Below, in pieces: positions 54,383-64,000 of a stretch of 64,000 nucleotides of DNA; positions within the stretch are counted from its first letter, which is position 1; each line of letters starts with the position of its first letter. The stretch is from Candidatus Phycorickettsia trachydisci. GTDB lineage: Bacteria; Pseudomonadota; Alphaproteobacteria; Rickettsiales; Rickettsiaceae. The DNA is taken from contig NZ_CP027845.1 in the NCBI RefSeq assembly GCF_003015145.1, positions 434,001 to 498,000 of the forward strand. The letters are read 5' to 3'. A program made the translations under genes and the position numbers. The notes beneath the pieces are model-generated. The model saw only the letters and a program-made list of their open reading frames with translations. It ran no database searches and had not been told where the DNA came from.

Positions 54383-57300
54383 ACATTACTTGTTTTAACT
54401 TCTCTAATACTCTAAAAATATAGTTTAACTTTTCTTCATCAGTTTTGCCATCCTGCTTTTTCATTATTACTAAACTTCCATCAGCTCTTAGCTTTAATTG
54501 TCCGGGATTGCGGCTTGCAAGTTCTATTAGCTTAGGAACTGCCTCTTTAGATCTAAACGATACAACAAATCCTTTGGGCCCAACATCAAACGAAGCAATT
54601 TGCATACTTTTGCATATAGATTTAATTTTAACAATACCTAATAGATTTGTTACCTCAACTGGAGGCTTTCCAAATCTATCTGCTAGCTCTTCCAGTAAGT
54701 CTTCACCTTCTTTTTGACTATCTATACTAGCAATTCGTCTATATGTCATGAGCCTTGAATTTGGATCGTTAATATACTCATCAGGAATATGCACAGATAT
54801 TTGCAAATTTAGCTTTGGAGTGTAATCATCTACGCCTTCCTCTTTGTTATCCTTAATTTGCTCAACAGCTTCACGTAACATATCTTGATAAAGCTCAATC
54901 CCAACCTCTCGAATAACTCCAGACTGTTGATCACCTAGTAAATTGCCATAACCTCTTAATTCCATATCATAGCTTGCAATATTAAAGCCTGAACCCAAAT
55001 CTTGATTAGATTGGATTATTTGCAATCTCCTATAAGCTAAGGTATCGGTTTTATTCATATCAGCGATAAAGTAGCTATATCCTTGAATGTTGCTTCTGCC
55101 TACACGACCTCGGAGCTGGTATAATTGAGATAGGCCAAACAGGTGGGCGTTATCTATGATTATTGTGTTTGCATTGGGAATATCAAGACCAGATTGAATT
55201 ATGTTCGTTGATAATAGCATATCATAATTTTTATCATAAAAACCTTGTAATACTTTATCTAATTCTTCCGCATCAAGTCCGCCATGAGCAATACCTATCT
55301 TAAGATTTAAATTTAGATTTGAAAGCATTTGGTAGCAAGACTCTATATTTTCAATTTTAGGTACTACATAAAATACTTGCCCTCCTCGCCCAAGTTCCTT
55401 ACCTATTACGTCTGAAAGCAAAAATAAATTTTTCTCTATAATAAAAGTTTTGATAGGCTTTCTTTCGAAAGGCGGCGTTGCAATTAAACTTAAATCTTTT
55501 ATTCCTATTAAAGACATCTGCAAGGTTCTTGGTATTGGTGTTGCAGATAATGAGATAACGTGGCAATTCTGTTTTAGAGTCTTTAAAACCTCTTTCTGTT
55601 TTACTCCAAACTGATGTTCCTCATCTATGATCACAAGTTTTAGGTTTTTAAATTCTGTATTTCTATTTAATAAAGCATGAGTTCCAATCACTATACTTAT
55701 TTCTCCAGCTTTTATCTGATCTTTAATTTTTTTAGGCTTTGTGGTTAATCTTGAAAGCTGAGCAACGCTATAACTTAATGGTTTAAATCTTTCTTCAAAA
55801 TCTAAAAAGTGCTGGCGAGATAAAACTGTTGTAGGACTAATAATTGCCACTTGAGCTTTTGGATCATTATCTAATACGAAAAATGTTGCCCGCATTGCAA
55901 CCTCTGTTTTGCCATAACCAACATCCCCACAAATCAAACGATCAACAATCTTACCTTGAGTAAAATCATTCATGATATCTTCAATAGCAGCTTCTTGGTC
56001 AGGCGTTTCAACGTATGGAAATAATTTACAGAAATTTTTATAAGAATCTTGATTTACTACTAAAGGATCTTTAGTACCAAGACTACGATGCGCAGCAGAA
56101 TTAACCAATTGATAAGCAAGTTCAGTGATTCTACTCTTTAACCCAGCCTTTCGCTTTTGCCAATAAGTACTCCCTAGTTTATCTAGCTTTGGATCCCCTT
56201 CTCCAAATTTTTTGATTAAATCTACATTCTCAACAGGTATGTATACTTTATCATCGTCTGCATAAAGCAATTTGACATAGTCTCTCACAAGACTCTCAAC
56301 AGCGATAACCTCAACACCGCAAAATTTTCCTATTCCATAATCTTGATGTACCACAAATTCACCATCTTCGAAGTTATTAAGCTCAAAAACATATTGTTTT
56401 AGACTACTAGATCTACGTTTTGTCTTTTTGAGAGTTTGAGCACCATAAATTTGGGCATCATTAATTATGATCAATTCATCTGAGATAAAGATCGGCAATT
56501 CATCTTCGTACAGGTTAATTATTTCTGCACTTGCCTCATCGTATGAAGATATTTTCTGGTATCGAATATTCTCCTCTTCTAAAAAGCTTGCTATACGATA
56601 TCCGGAAATAATGATTTTTAACTTATGATCCTTAATAAAATCAAGCGCAAGCTCTTCAGCTTTATTCGTCTTGTGTTGAGCATTAAAATAAAAATTTGGA
56701 ACATTTTTTATTTCGGCCTTTTTATCAAGTCTTTTTATTGGTAAATTACCCAGCTTAGGGATTATAATTTCATCTAATTTACTAAATAAATCAGTTGAGG
56801 TTTTTAGAGCATCTAAATTTTGCTGAGCTTTTTGTAAATAATTTTGATGTTCAGTTTGAATATCAAAATCACACAAAGTTAAAGGATTAGAGAGAAAATC
56901 TAATATAGTGCAAGTTTCAGTAAAAAATGATGGCCAAAAATTCTCTATTCCACAAAATGTAATACCTTTTAAAACCATTTCATAATGCACTTGATCTTCC
57001 CTGCGCAAAGATTTTGCATCAAATTTTTTACTAAAATTCTGAATTGATTCATCACTTAAAATCAACTCATTGAGAGGATAAATATTAATCTGATCTATAT
57101 CTTCAATAGACCTCTGAGTATATGTATCGAAGGTTTTAATATGAGAAAGACTATCATATTCAAAATATATCCTATATCCCTCCCCTTCACCCATTGTGAC
57201 ATCTAATATATCTCCTTTTTGCGAAAATTCTCCTATAGCCCTTGCAACAGATACTTTGCAAAAGCCTTTATCAATTAATTGTCTAGATAAATAATCAGGT

Positions 57301-57644
57301 GAAAACCTTGCTCCCTTCTTTAGCTCTAAAAAATCTATAAAATACTCCGGTAATGGAAGTTTTTGAAAAAAGGTTGAAGCAGATATAATAACTATTTTTC
57401 CTGAATTAGCTGCTGCAATTTGTGATAAAGCTTTAGCCCTTTGCGCCGCATTTTTAATACTTGCAGAATTTGGAGAATAAATATCCCTATCTTGAGCATT
57501 TAAAACAAAAATATCTTTATTAAAAAAAGATAGAAATTGATAGGCAAATTTTATATCTTGTTCATCCTTAACTATCACTAATATGTCAGACTTAGATGAT
57601 GATTTAGAAGCTTTGGAAACATCCCAAAGAAACTGCAAGTTCAT
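54357..57644 (-). CDS. mfd: Transcription-repair coupling factor Mfd
   Basis: This 1095-residue ATPase removes stalled RNA polymerase and recruits UvrA. A UvrB-like N-terminal region, the RNA polymerase-interacting block (FVVHQDYGIGKFCGVE, about 435), the motor with Walker A GDVGYGKTEVAM and DEEHQFGV, QLRGRVGRS, and a C-terminal TRCF domain are in order. Length is normal. It overlaps sdhE by 4 bp and smpB by 26 bp. The sdhE-mfd order is common in alphaproteobacteria. Confidence 0.95.
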   Translation of the reverse strand: MNLQFLWDVSKASKSSSKSDILVIVKDEQDIKFAYQFLSFFNKDIFVLNAQDRDIYSPNSASIKNAAQRAKALSQIAAANSGKIVIISASTFFQKLPLPEYFIDFLELKKGARFSPDYLSRQLIDKGFCKVSVARAIGEFSQKGDILDVTMGEGEGYRIYFEYDSLSHIKTFDTYTQRSIEDIDQINIYPLNELILSDESIQNFSKKFDAKSLRREDQVHYEMVLKGITFCGIENFWPSFFTETCTILDFLSNPLTLCDFDIQTEHQNYLQKAQQNLDALKTSTDLFSKLDEIIIPKLGNLPIKRLDKKAEIKNVPNFYFNAQHKTNKAEELALDFIKDHKLKIIISGYRIASFLEEENIRYQKISSYDEASAEIINLYEDELPIFISDELIIINDAQIYGAQTLKKTKRRSSSLKQYVFELNNFEDGEFVVHQDYGIGKFCGVEVIAVESLVRDYVKLLYADDDKVYIPVENVDLIKKFGEGDPKLDKLGSTYWQKRKAGLKSRITELAYQLVNSAAHRSLGTKDPLVVNQDSYKNFCKLFPYVETPDQEAAIEDIMNDFTQGKIVDRLICGDVGYGKTEVAMRATFFVLDNDPKAQVAIISPTTVLSRQHFLDFEERFKPLSYSVAQLSRLTTKPKKIKDQIKAGEISIVIGTHALLNRNTEFKNLKLVIIDEEHQFGVKQKEVLKTLKQNCHVISLSATPIPRTLQMSLIGIKDLSLIATPPFERKPIKTFIIEKNLFLLSDVIGKELGRGGQVFYVVPKIENIESCYQMLSNLNLNLKIGIAHGGLDAEELDKVLQGFYDKNYDMLLSTNIIQSGLDIPNANTIIIDNAHLFGLSQLYQLRGRVGRSNIQGYSYFIADMNKTDTLAYRRLQIIQSNQDLGSGFNIASYDMELRGYGNLLGDQQSGVIREVGIELYQDMLREAVEQIKDNKEEGVDDYTPKLNLQISVHIPDEYINDPNSRLMTYRRIASIDSQKEGEDLLEELADRFGKPPVEVTNLLGIVKIKSICKSMQIASFDVGPKGFVVSFRSKEAVPKLIELASRNPGQLKLRADGSLVIMKKQDGKTDEEKLNYIFRVLEKLKQVMYEDNSAKP

Positions 57645-57901
57645 GATTTTATTTTAAAATTTCGTATTTTTGTTATGATTTCTGTAAATTTTGCTGGAAT
57701 TTTTAATTTTCCGCAAATCCAGCCTAAAAGAGTCTCATCATCATTTTTGATTAGCTCATGATAAAGTATTAAGTCTATTTCTGAAAGATTTTCAAGATTA
57801 TTTTCAGCAAATGATGCAAAAAGCATATTATTTTCTTTGCATCCCATATACTTGCTCCTAAACAAGAGTTTTTTTATGAACAATTTTTTCTCTTCTAACA
57901 T
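57641..57901 (-). CDS. sdhE: FAD assembly factor SdhE
   Basis: This 86-residue small helical protein helps insert FAD into succinate dehydrogenase. LLFRS, the YMGCKENNMLFASFA block (the family RGxxE motif, with Met replacing the Arg), and DDETLLGWICGKLKIP match SdhE/Sdh5. The Arg change at the RGxxE site is unusual, as that residue is usually conserved. Its stop overlaps the mfd start by 4 bp, and that gene order supports the call. Confidence 0.8.
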   Translation of the reverse strand: MLEEKKLFIKKLLFRSKYMGCKENNMLFASFAENNLENLSEIDLILYHELIKNDDETLLGWICGKLKIPAKFTEIITKIRNFKIKS

Positions 57902-58012
57902 ACAGCTTTTTCTCCTTGCAAATTATCTTGATGTTTGTCACAATAATACTTAATATTACTACTGCTGTTGAAAATTAAAAGTCGAATTTGAGTAATTGAA
58001 AAATTAAGTGTT

Positions 58013-58393
58013 ATGGAGTCTTGTACGTGTTTAGATGCTTGGGATATTTTAAAGCAAGATCCTAACGCTATCTTAGTAGACGTACGTACCCAAATTGAAT
58101 GGCAAAATCTTGGTACACCTGATGTGAATACAAATCAATTACTTTTAAATAGCATTAGGCTTTATCCAGAAATGGAATTAAACAACGATTTTGCGAAAGT
58201 GCTCCTGAAAAAAACTCAAGAAAAATCTTTTGTATTTTTCTTATGCAGATATGGCAGCAGATCTTTAGAAGCAACACTAATACATAAAAAACAAAGTACT
58301 ACGCCTGCTTACAATCTTATTGATGGATTTGAAGGTAATAAGTATGGCCTTGGATGGATAAAAAGCGGCTTGCCGTTGAAAAAATTTAATTAA
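58013..58393 (+). CDS. Rhodanese-like protein
   Basis: This 126-residue single rhodanese domain has DVRTQIEW in the first strand and the active loop C78-R-Y-G-S-R-S. Such proteins move sulfane sulfur or act in redox reactions. The loop has six residues, as in sulfurtransferases. It lies 11 bp before dnaA and is probably co-transcribed; that adjacency says little about its function. It is divergent from sdhE. Confidence 0.88.
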   Translation: MESCTCLDAWDILKQDPNAILVDVRTQIEWQNLGTPDVNTNQLLLNSIRLYPEMELNNDFAKVLLKKTQEKSFVFFLCRYGSRSLEATLIHKKQSTTPAYNLIDGFEGNKYGLGWIKSGLPLKKFN

Positions 58394-58404
58394 ATTGTAT
58401 GTAA

Positions 58405-59787
58405 ATGACTATGCTACAACAGACTGCTTGCACAACGAAAAATCCAGATTACTATAAAGAAGTATGGGGATTTATTAGGCAAGATCTAAAGCTCAAATAT
58501 GGAGAAGCTACGTTCAATAATTGGATAGCCAAAATTAAGCTAGCTGAGTTTGCTGGGTTTTGTATAGTCTTATCAGTTCCAACAGCATTTATGAGGGACT
58601 GGATTAAAAATAATTACCTGGAGGTAATCTCGCAATTATGGCAACACTATGATGATGGTGTTAAACAAGTTGAGTTAGTTATTTCAGAAGCCTTAAATAA
58701 CGTTATTACAGCTCAACCGCAATCGCCACAAATTGAAGATAAGCAAGATGCTGAGCGTATATTTAGCTCGACCTTGGACCCAAGGTTTACTTTCGATAAT
58801 TTCGTCGTTGGTAATCCAAATCAATTAGCATATACAGCAGCAAGAGCTGTTGCCGAATCAATGAGTGCCATAGCAGAATCTAATCCTCTATTTTTATATG
58901 GAGGTGTTGGTTTAGGAAAAACCCACCTTATGCACGCAATAGCATGGCATATCAAAAATCACAATCCTAACCGCAAGGTTATATACATGTCCGCAGAAAA
59001 GTTCATGTATCAGTTTGTGCGTTCCTTGCGCAATAAAGATATTATGTCTTTTAAGGACCATTTTCGTTCTGTGGATGTCCTTATGATTGACGATATACAG
59101 TTCATTTGCGGTAAAGATAGTACCCAAGAAGAATTTTTCCATACATTTAACGCTTTGATTGACAATAATCGTCAGATTGTTATTTCATGTGACCGCTCTC
59201 CTTCTGATTTGGATGATATTGAAGATCGTATTAAATCGCGTCTTGGATGGGGTCTTGTAGCTGACGTACACAGTACTACATATGAGCTTCGTCTTGGCAT
59301 CTTGCAATCTAAGATTGAGCAAATGAATATCGCAATTCCTAGAGAAGTGATAGAGTTTTTAGCTAAAAAAATTACTTCAAACGTACGTGAACTTGAGGGT
59401 GCTTTAAATAAAGTTATTGCTCACTCAACTTTAATCGGTAAGCAGATTTGCTTGGAAAGTACCCAAGAGATCTTAAAAGATCTTTTAAAGTCTAATTCAA
59501 AGATTATTAGCGTTGAAGAAATTCAAAAGAAAGTAGCTGACAAGTATGGTTTAAAAGTAGCGGATCTATCATCTGAACGTCGTATGAGGAACGTTGCAAG
59601 ACCCAGACAAATTGCTATGTATCTGTCTAAGCAGCTTACATCAAAAAGCTTGGTTGAAATCGGAAGGTGCTTTGGTAAAAAAGATCATACTACAGTCATG
59701 CACGCTATACGCAAAGTTGAAGAGTTATTCCAAAGCGATCCTTATATGGAACAAGAAATTTCATTTTTACAGAAACTTCTTCAATAG
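58405..59787 (+). CDS. dnaA: Chromosomal replication initiator DnaA
   Basis: This 460-residue initiator has domain I (1-85), a linker, AAA+ domain III with Walker [10 protein letters not shown] (166-174) and Walker B MIDDIQF, and DNA-binding domain IV with [18 protein letters not shown] and the [15 protein letters not shown] helix. The first ATG (58405) or the one two codons later (58411) could start it. No DnaA box cluster is visible nearby. The M16 protease gene follows by 14 bp. Confidence 0.96.
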   Translation: MTMLQQTACTTKNPDYYKEVWGFIRQDLKLKYGEATFNNWIAKIKLAEFAGFCIVLSVPTAFMRDWIKNNYLEVISQLWQHYDDGVKQVELVISEALNNVITAQPQSPQIEDKQDAERIFSSTLDPRFTFDNFVVGNPNQLAYTAARAVAESMSAIAESNPLFLYGGVGLGKTHLMHAIAWHIKNHNPNRKVIYMSAEKFMYQFVRSLRNKDIMSFKDHFRSVDVLMIDDIQFICGKDSTQEEFFHTFNALIDNNRQIVISCDRSPSDLDDIEDRIKSRLGWGLVADVHSTTYELRLGILQSKIEQMNIAIPREVIEFLAKKITSNVRELEGALNKVIAHSTLIGKQICLESTQEILKDLLKSNSKIISVEEIQKKVADKYGLKVADLSSERRMRNVARPRQIAMYLSKQLTSKSLVEIGRCFGKKDHTTVMHAIRKVEELFQSDPYMEQEISFLQKLLQ

Positions 59788-59801
59788 CACTTTTACCCTA
59801 C

Positions 59802-61067
59802 ATGTTTAATTCTACCACATTGCCAAACGGATTGCGTATTGCATCCTACTTTATGCCTGGGTTTGGTTCAGTACGCATTACTATTCTCGTTAAAGCCGGA
59901 GGAAGATACGAGGAAGCTAATGAACATGGCATTTCTCACTTTTTAGAGCACATGGCGTTCAAAGGGACAAAAACTCGCACATATAAACAAATCGCTCAAG
60001 AATTTGATGACATTGGGGGACGCTTTAATGCTGCAACAGCTAAGGAGACTACTATATACTATGCGAAAGTTTTAGCTGAAAAAATGCACATAGCTCTAGA
60101 TATATTGGCCGATATCCTCAGAAATTCCGTTTTTGATAAAGATGAAATGGAAAAGGAAAAAATGGTGGTGTTGCAAGAAATGGGCGAGTCTCATGATAAT
60201 ATTGAGCAGTTAAATTACGATAATTTCATCGAACAAGCATTTAATAATCAACCCATTGGGAAAACAATTTTAGGTACTGAAGAATCTCTAAAGGCTTTTG
60301 ATAAGGAGATGTTAGAAGCCTATATTAAAAAGCACTACGTTGCTAAAAATGTTATTGTTTCTGTCAGCGGTAACGTAAAACACGATCAACTAGTAAAACA
60401 AGTCCAAGAATTGTTTGGTGATTTACCTACCACTCAACCAAAATCTTCAGCTAAAGCATATTACACTCCTGGAATTAAGTTATTAGATAAAGATTGTAAA
60501 CAGACTACTTTTACATGGGGATTTGCATCAGCTTCTTATAAAGATTTACAAGCTTTTTACAAAACCGAGATGTTAGCCTTGGTTTTAGGTGGAGGGATTT
60601 CTTCCAAACTTTTTCAAAACATCAGAGAAGAATATGGTCTGACTTATTCTATAGGTGCCGCTTTTCATTCATATAGCGATATAGGGTTATTTTATGTGTA
60701 TGCTTCAAGTGGTAACGATAATGGTATAGAAGTATTAGATAAGATACATTTAGAAATTACCAAAGTATGTGAATCAATTTCTGAGGAAGATATACAAAGA
60801 GTAAAAAACCAGATCAGAGCTAATTTAATTATGGATGAAGAATTAGTAAGCTATAAATCCGAAATTATAGCCCATGACATTGCTTTGCTTGGTAAAACTA
60901 TAACTACGAAAGAAATTTTACAGTACATAGATTCTTTTAATTCAGCAGATTTGATAGATCAAGCGCAAAAAATATTTTCTTCCAAAAGCGTATTTAGTGG
61001 TATAGGGAAGAAATTAAGTAAAAAATATGATATAATAAATTCTAAAATTTCAACTTCTATTATTTAG
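59802..61067 (+). CDS. M16 family metalloprotease (MPP-like)
   Basis: This 421-residue zinc peptidase has the inverted motif H46-F-L-E49-H50 and the downstream zinc ligand Glu126 in VLQEM, at the family spacing. AAKETTIYYAKVL and the GGGISSKLFQNIREEYGLTYSIGA region of the second half are present. It is of the size of mitochondrial processing peptidase beta, to which rickettsial relatives are similar. The natural substrate is unknown. Follows dnaA. Confidence 0.9.
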   Translation: MFNSTTLPNGLRIASYFMPGFGSVRITILVKAGGRYEEANEHGISHFLEHMAFKGTKTRTYKQIAQEFDDIGGRFNAATAKETTIYYAKVLAEKMHIALDILADILRNSVFDKDEMEKEKMVVLQEMGESHDNIEQLNYDNFIEQAFNNQPIGKTILGTEESLKAFDKEMLEAYIKKHYVAKNVIVSVSGNVKHDQLVKQVQELFGDLPTTQPKSSAKAYYTPGIKLLDKDCKQTTFTWGFASASYKDLQAFYKTEMLALVLGGGISSKLFQNIREEYGLTYSIGAAFHSYSDIGLFYVYASSGNDNGIEVLDKIHLEITKVCESISEEDIQRVKNQIRANLIMDEELVSYKSEIIAHDIALLGKTITTKEILQYIDSFNSADLIDQAQKIFSSKSVFSGIGKKLSKKYDIINSKISTSII

Positions 61068-61085
61068 ATAATAAAAAGACTTAAT

Positions 61086-62903
61086 ATGAACCAAGATATT
61101 CGAAACGTAGCAATCATCGCGCACGTTGACCATGGAAAAACTACTCTCGTAGATAGTATGCTAAAACAAAGCGGCACTTTTCGCTCTAATCAAAACATCT
61201 CTGAAAGAGCTATGGACTCTAATGATCTAGAGAAAGAAAGAGGCATCACAATTTTAGCAAAGTGTACCTCTATAATGTGGAAAAATACCAAAATTAATAT
61301 TGTAGATACTCCAGGTCACGCGGATTTTGGTGGAGAGGTTGAGAGAATTTTAACCATGGTTGATGGAGTTATACTGCTTGTAGACTCTAGTGAAGGAGTA
61401 ATGCCTCAAACTAAATTTGTGCTTGATAAAGCTCTAAAAATCGGTCTGCATCCAATAGTTGTTATAAATAAAATAGACCGTCCTGATGGCAGACCTCAAG
61501 AAGTCATAGATGAAGTATTTGACTTGTTTATCGCCCTAGGTGCAACAGATGAACAGGCTCATTTTCCTATTGTATATGCATCAGGTCGATCTGGATGGGC
61601 CTCTATGGACTTAAACAGCCCCAGAGAAAATATTCACGCTCTATTTGATTTAATATTAGATCACGTGCCAGCACCTGAACGCCACTTAAATGATCCATTT
61701 AAGATGTTGCTCACAACAAGAGAATATGATTCATATCTGGGACGTATCTTAACAGGAAAAATTCATAGCGGTACCATAAAAGTTAATCAAAACGTTAAAG
61801 TATTAGATAGAGATGGAAGCTTAGTAGAGAATGCTCGAATCACAAAACTATTTTCTTTTCACGGTTTAGAGAGAATAGCTGTAGAGTCTGCAAGCTCAGG
61901 TGATATTGTAATATTAGCTGGTCTTTCAAATGCTACCGTATCCAATACGGTTTGTGCACCAGAAATAACAGAGGCGCTCGACTCTCCTCCAATAGATCCC
62001 CCTACAATTTCCATCACCTTTTCGGTAAATGATTCTCCATTAGCAGGTCGAGAAGGATCGAAGGTAACATCACGCGTTTTAGAAGACCGCCTTGCTCGTG
62101 AAGTTGAAGGAAATGTATCAATTAAAGTACGACAAAGCTCTTCCAGGGATTCCTTTGAAGTATCAGGTAGAGGAGAGTTGCAGCTTGGGGTATTGATAGA
62201 GACTATGCGTCGTGAAGGGTTTGAACTTTCGATCAGTAGGCCTAAGGTACTCTATAAGATCGATGAAAATGATCAAAGACTAGAGCCTATGGAAGAAATT
62301 CAAATTGATGTTGATGATATACATGTTGGAACGGTTGTGGAATCACTCAATTTACGAAAAGCTGAAATGCTTGACATGAAACCTTCAGGAGGAGGCAAAA
62401 CGCGTGTTACATTTTTAGGTCCCTCAAGAGGCTTAATAGGATACCATGGCCAATTTCTAACAGATACAAAAGGTACTGGCGTGATGCATAGAATGTTCCA
62501 CAGCTACGGTCCTTACAAGGGCCCTATTGAAGGAAGACGTAATGGAGTGTTGATATCTACCGATAATGGTCAAGCCGTTGCATATGCCTTATGGAATTTG
62601 GAAGAACGAGGAAAGTTATTTATTAAGCCCGGTGAACAAGTTTATCAAGGTATGATTATAGGTGAACACAGCAGGGAGAATGATCTAGAAGTCAACCCAC
62701 TTAAAGCAAAGCAATTGACAAACGTTAGAAGCGTAACAAAAGATGAAGCAGTTCGTCTCACCCCTCCTACAGTAATGACTCTAGAAAAAGCTATTGCTTA
62801 TATTGAAGATGATGAAAAAGTTGAGGTCACTCCTAAATCCATTAGGCTAAGGAAAGCTATTCTAGACCCTAATGCAAGAAAAAGAGCAGGAAAGCAAGGA
62901 TAA
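61086..62903 (+). CDS. typA: GTP-binding protein TypA/BipA
   Basis: This 605-residue translational GTPase acts in stress adaptation and ribosome assembly. G1 AHVDHGKTT (12-20), G3 DTPGHADF, G4 NKIDR, then EF-G-like domains and the TypA-specific C-terminus (GGGKTRVTFLGPSRGLIGYHGQF) are all present. Length is normal. The gene is 18 bp after the M16 protease gene. Confidence 0.96.
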   Translation: MNQDIRNVAIIAHVDHGKTTLVDSMLKQSGTFRSNQNISERAMDSNDLEKERGITILAKCTSIMWKNTKINIVDTPGHADFGGEVERILTMVDGVILLVDSSEGVMPQTKFVLDKALKIGLHPIVVINKIDRPDGRPQEVIDEVFDLFIALGATDEQAHFPIVYASGRSGWASMDLNSPRENIHALFDLILDHVPAPERHLNDPFKMLLTTREYDSYLGRILTGKIHSGTIKVNQNVKVLDRDGSLVENARITKLFSFHGLERIAVESASSGDIVILAGLSNATVSNTVCAPEITEALDSPPIDPPTISITFSVNDSPLAGREGSKVTSRVLEDRLAREVEGNVSIKVRQSSSRDSFEVSGRGELQLGVLIETMRREGFELSISRPKVLYKIDENDQRLEPMEEIQIDVDDIHVGTVVESLNLRKAEMLDMKPSGGGKTRVTFLGPSRGLIGYHGQFLTDTKGTGVMHRMFHSYGPYKGPIEGRRNGVLISTDNGQAVAYALWNLEERGKLFIKPGEQVYQGMIIGEHSRENDLEVNPLKAKQLTNVRSVTKDEAVRLTPPTVMTLEKAIAYIEDDEKVEVTPKSIRLRKAILDPNARKRAGKQG

Positions 62904-62967
62904 ATAATATTAAAAGTTTAAATCATGTAATTTGGATTCAGGATAACTTATGTTGTATAGTAAATCA

Positions 62968-64000
62968 CTAAATCCCTTCACCCTGTAGATCTCTAAACGT
63001 TTCTTCTAAAGCATCTTTTAGGATTTTCATATCCGAATCTTGAGATTCGTCTTGATGACCTAAAGTATAATCTTTCATTCCACTTGGACCGCCCAAAGAG
63101 GAAACATCTACGCTATGAACTTTTTCAGACGCTATTTTAGCAATATATTCTTCAATTTCAGTTTTTAATTTTGGATCAAGAAGATCTATAGGCGTTTTAC
63201 CACGACAATTGCTTATCTTTGGATCGGCTCCACAATCTATTAAAGTTTTTATTATCTGAAGTTTAACTTCATCTTGTATTATAATTTTTATCTTGCCAGG
63301 TATTTCTTTCTTTTGAAGAATAGCATAATGTAAAGGAGTAGACCCATTATTATCAGTTACGTTAACATCTATAGTCTTTTGACACAGCTTCTTGACCATT
63401 TGTTCTTTACAAAAAAAAGCAGCCATGTGCAAAGGCGTTCTGCCTTCACCATCTCTTGCATTAAAGTTTGCACCATTATCTAGCATCCATTCTGCAATCT
63501 CTATATTTTGAGGAAATAGAAAGAAAGCGTGTAAAGGCCATACCTTAACGGGAAAAGATTTAAAAGTCTTAAGAAAAGCTATAGTCTCCCTTTTGTTTTC
63601 TTCTATAGCTTTTTGTAACAATGTATCATATTCAGCAAGTCTTGTTTGATTCTCAGAACTTAAGTCAAGACTAAGATCCTTGTCACCATTTCCTTCTATA
63701 GCGCCTTTGGTCTTAAGTAAAGCTATTGTTTCACTTTGCGATCTAGCATTAGCAAAATCTAAAGGGGTAGATCCTGCAAGGTTTCGTATATTAACATCCA
63801 CACCCTTAATATTTAATAAAAACTCTATTTGATCTTTTTTTCCAGAAAAAGCAAGAGCGTGTAAAGCAGTATCACCAATTACATTTGGAAAATTAGGATC
63901 TGCTCCACTTTCAATGGCTATATTAAGTCTATCTAAGTAATAGGGGGTGGTAGCTAGGTAATAACATAAAGGTTTGTTTTCAGCTATACACTTAGGTTTA
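62968..64000 (-). CDS. Ankyrin-repeat protein (5' end outside window)
   Basis: The frame stays open from a GTG at 63801 up to the window edge, and the extra 66 codons encode another clear ankyrin unit (ESGADPNFPNVIGDTALHALA), so the true start lies beyond 64000. At least five repeats are visible (for example WMLDNGANFNARDGEGRTPLHMAA and LIDCGADPKISNCRGKTPIDLL). The C-terminal 55 residues are acidic. The segment with HSVDVSSLGGPSGMKDY is not ankyrin and may hold a targeting signal. Confidence 0.85.
   Translation of the reverse strand, partial: KPKCIAENKPLCYYLATTPYYLDRLNIAIESGADPNFPNVIGDTALHALAFSGKKDQIEFLLNIKGVDVNIRNLAGSTPLDFANARSQSETIALLKTKGAIEGNGDKDLSLDLSSENQTRLAEYDTLLQKAIEENKRETIAFLKTFKSFPVKVWPLHAFFLFPQNIEIAEWMLDNGANFNARDGEGRTPLHMAAFFCKEQMVKKLCQKTIDVNVTDNNGSTPLHYAILQKKEIPGKIKIIIQDEVKLQIIKTLIDCGADPKISNCRGKTPIDLLDPKLKTEIEEYIAKIASEKVHSVDVSSLGGPSGMKDYTLGHQDESQDSDMKILKDALEETFRDLQGEGI

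Noticed and set aside
57902-58012. Possible replication origin next to dnaA
   Set aside because: The gap is 111 bp and has no cluster of TTATCCACA-like boxes or AT-rich repeats.

Overview
The window is AT-rich, gene-dense alphaproteobacterial DNA, most likely from an obligate intracellular, Rickettsiales-type endosymbiont (possibly near Midichloriaceae/Jidaibacter; this placement is inferred from gene content only). Pointers are paired F-ATPase b'/b subunits, a MipZ-like ATPase beside pepA, two-subunit glycyl-tRNA synthetase, a short RNase E, TspO, phasin, the sdhE-mfd-smpB-sppA run, an MPP-like M16 protease, fusions of a sodium/solute symporter with a histidine kinase, and seven ankyrin-repeat genes typical of host-associated bacteria. 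I see no insertion sequence, prophage, CRISPR array or rRNA. One tRNA gene (Cys, 32828-32902) is present.

Layout. 1-3188 (+): end of the atp operon (b' is cut by the window edge), pepA, mipZ-like gene. 3209-4967 (-): a decayed third copy of the symporter-kinase gene. 5199-15106 (-): a long co-oriented run, read from the right: two membrane-anchored CgeB-like glycosyltransferases, two signal-peptide-bearing OCH1/toxin-like glycosyltransferases with a DXD motif, an anchored GH130-like propeller protein, then ddl, ftsQ and an EEP-family hydrolase. 15247-16873 (+): tspO and rodA. 16870-24417 (-): glyS, glyQ, rne, phasin, an ankyrin gene, lipB. 24414-32705 (-): gyrA, three ankyrin genes, uppS. 32828-36475 (+): tRNA-Cys, xerD, two ankyrin genes. 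36481-41952 (-): two tandem symporter-histidine kinase fusions. 42434-48944: an orphan gene, a GT61 transferase, lysC, mscS, bamE, rpmF-fabH, a PAP2 phosphatase. 49063-52975 (+): birA and a roughly 1000-residue orphan. 53020-57901 (-): sppA, smpB, mfd, sdhE. 58013-62903 (+): a rhodanese gene, dnaA, an M16 protease gene, typA. 62968-64000 (-): an ankyrin gene running off the right edge.

The housekeeping genes form ordinary alphaproteobacterial groups with 1-32 bp overlaps. The unusual material is threefold. First, the 7.6-15.1 kb cassette has five putative glycan-active proteins, all with export or membrane-anchor signals, translationally coupled to ddl-ftsQ. Second, the symporter-kinase family shows stepwise decay: one complete copy, one lacking the phospho-acceptor His and the C-terminal ATP-binding motifs, and one split and internally deleted. 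Third, there are many ankyrin proteins and a large orphan, all possible effectors. The glycosyltransferase cassette is my best candidate for an undescribed system.
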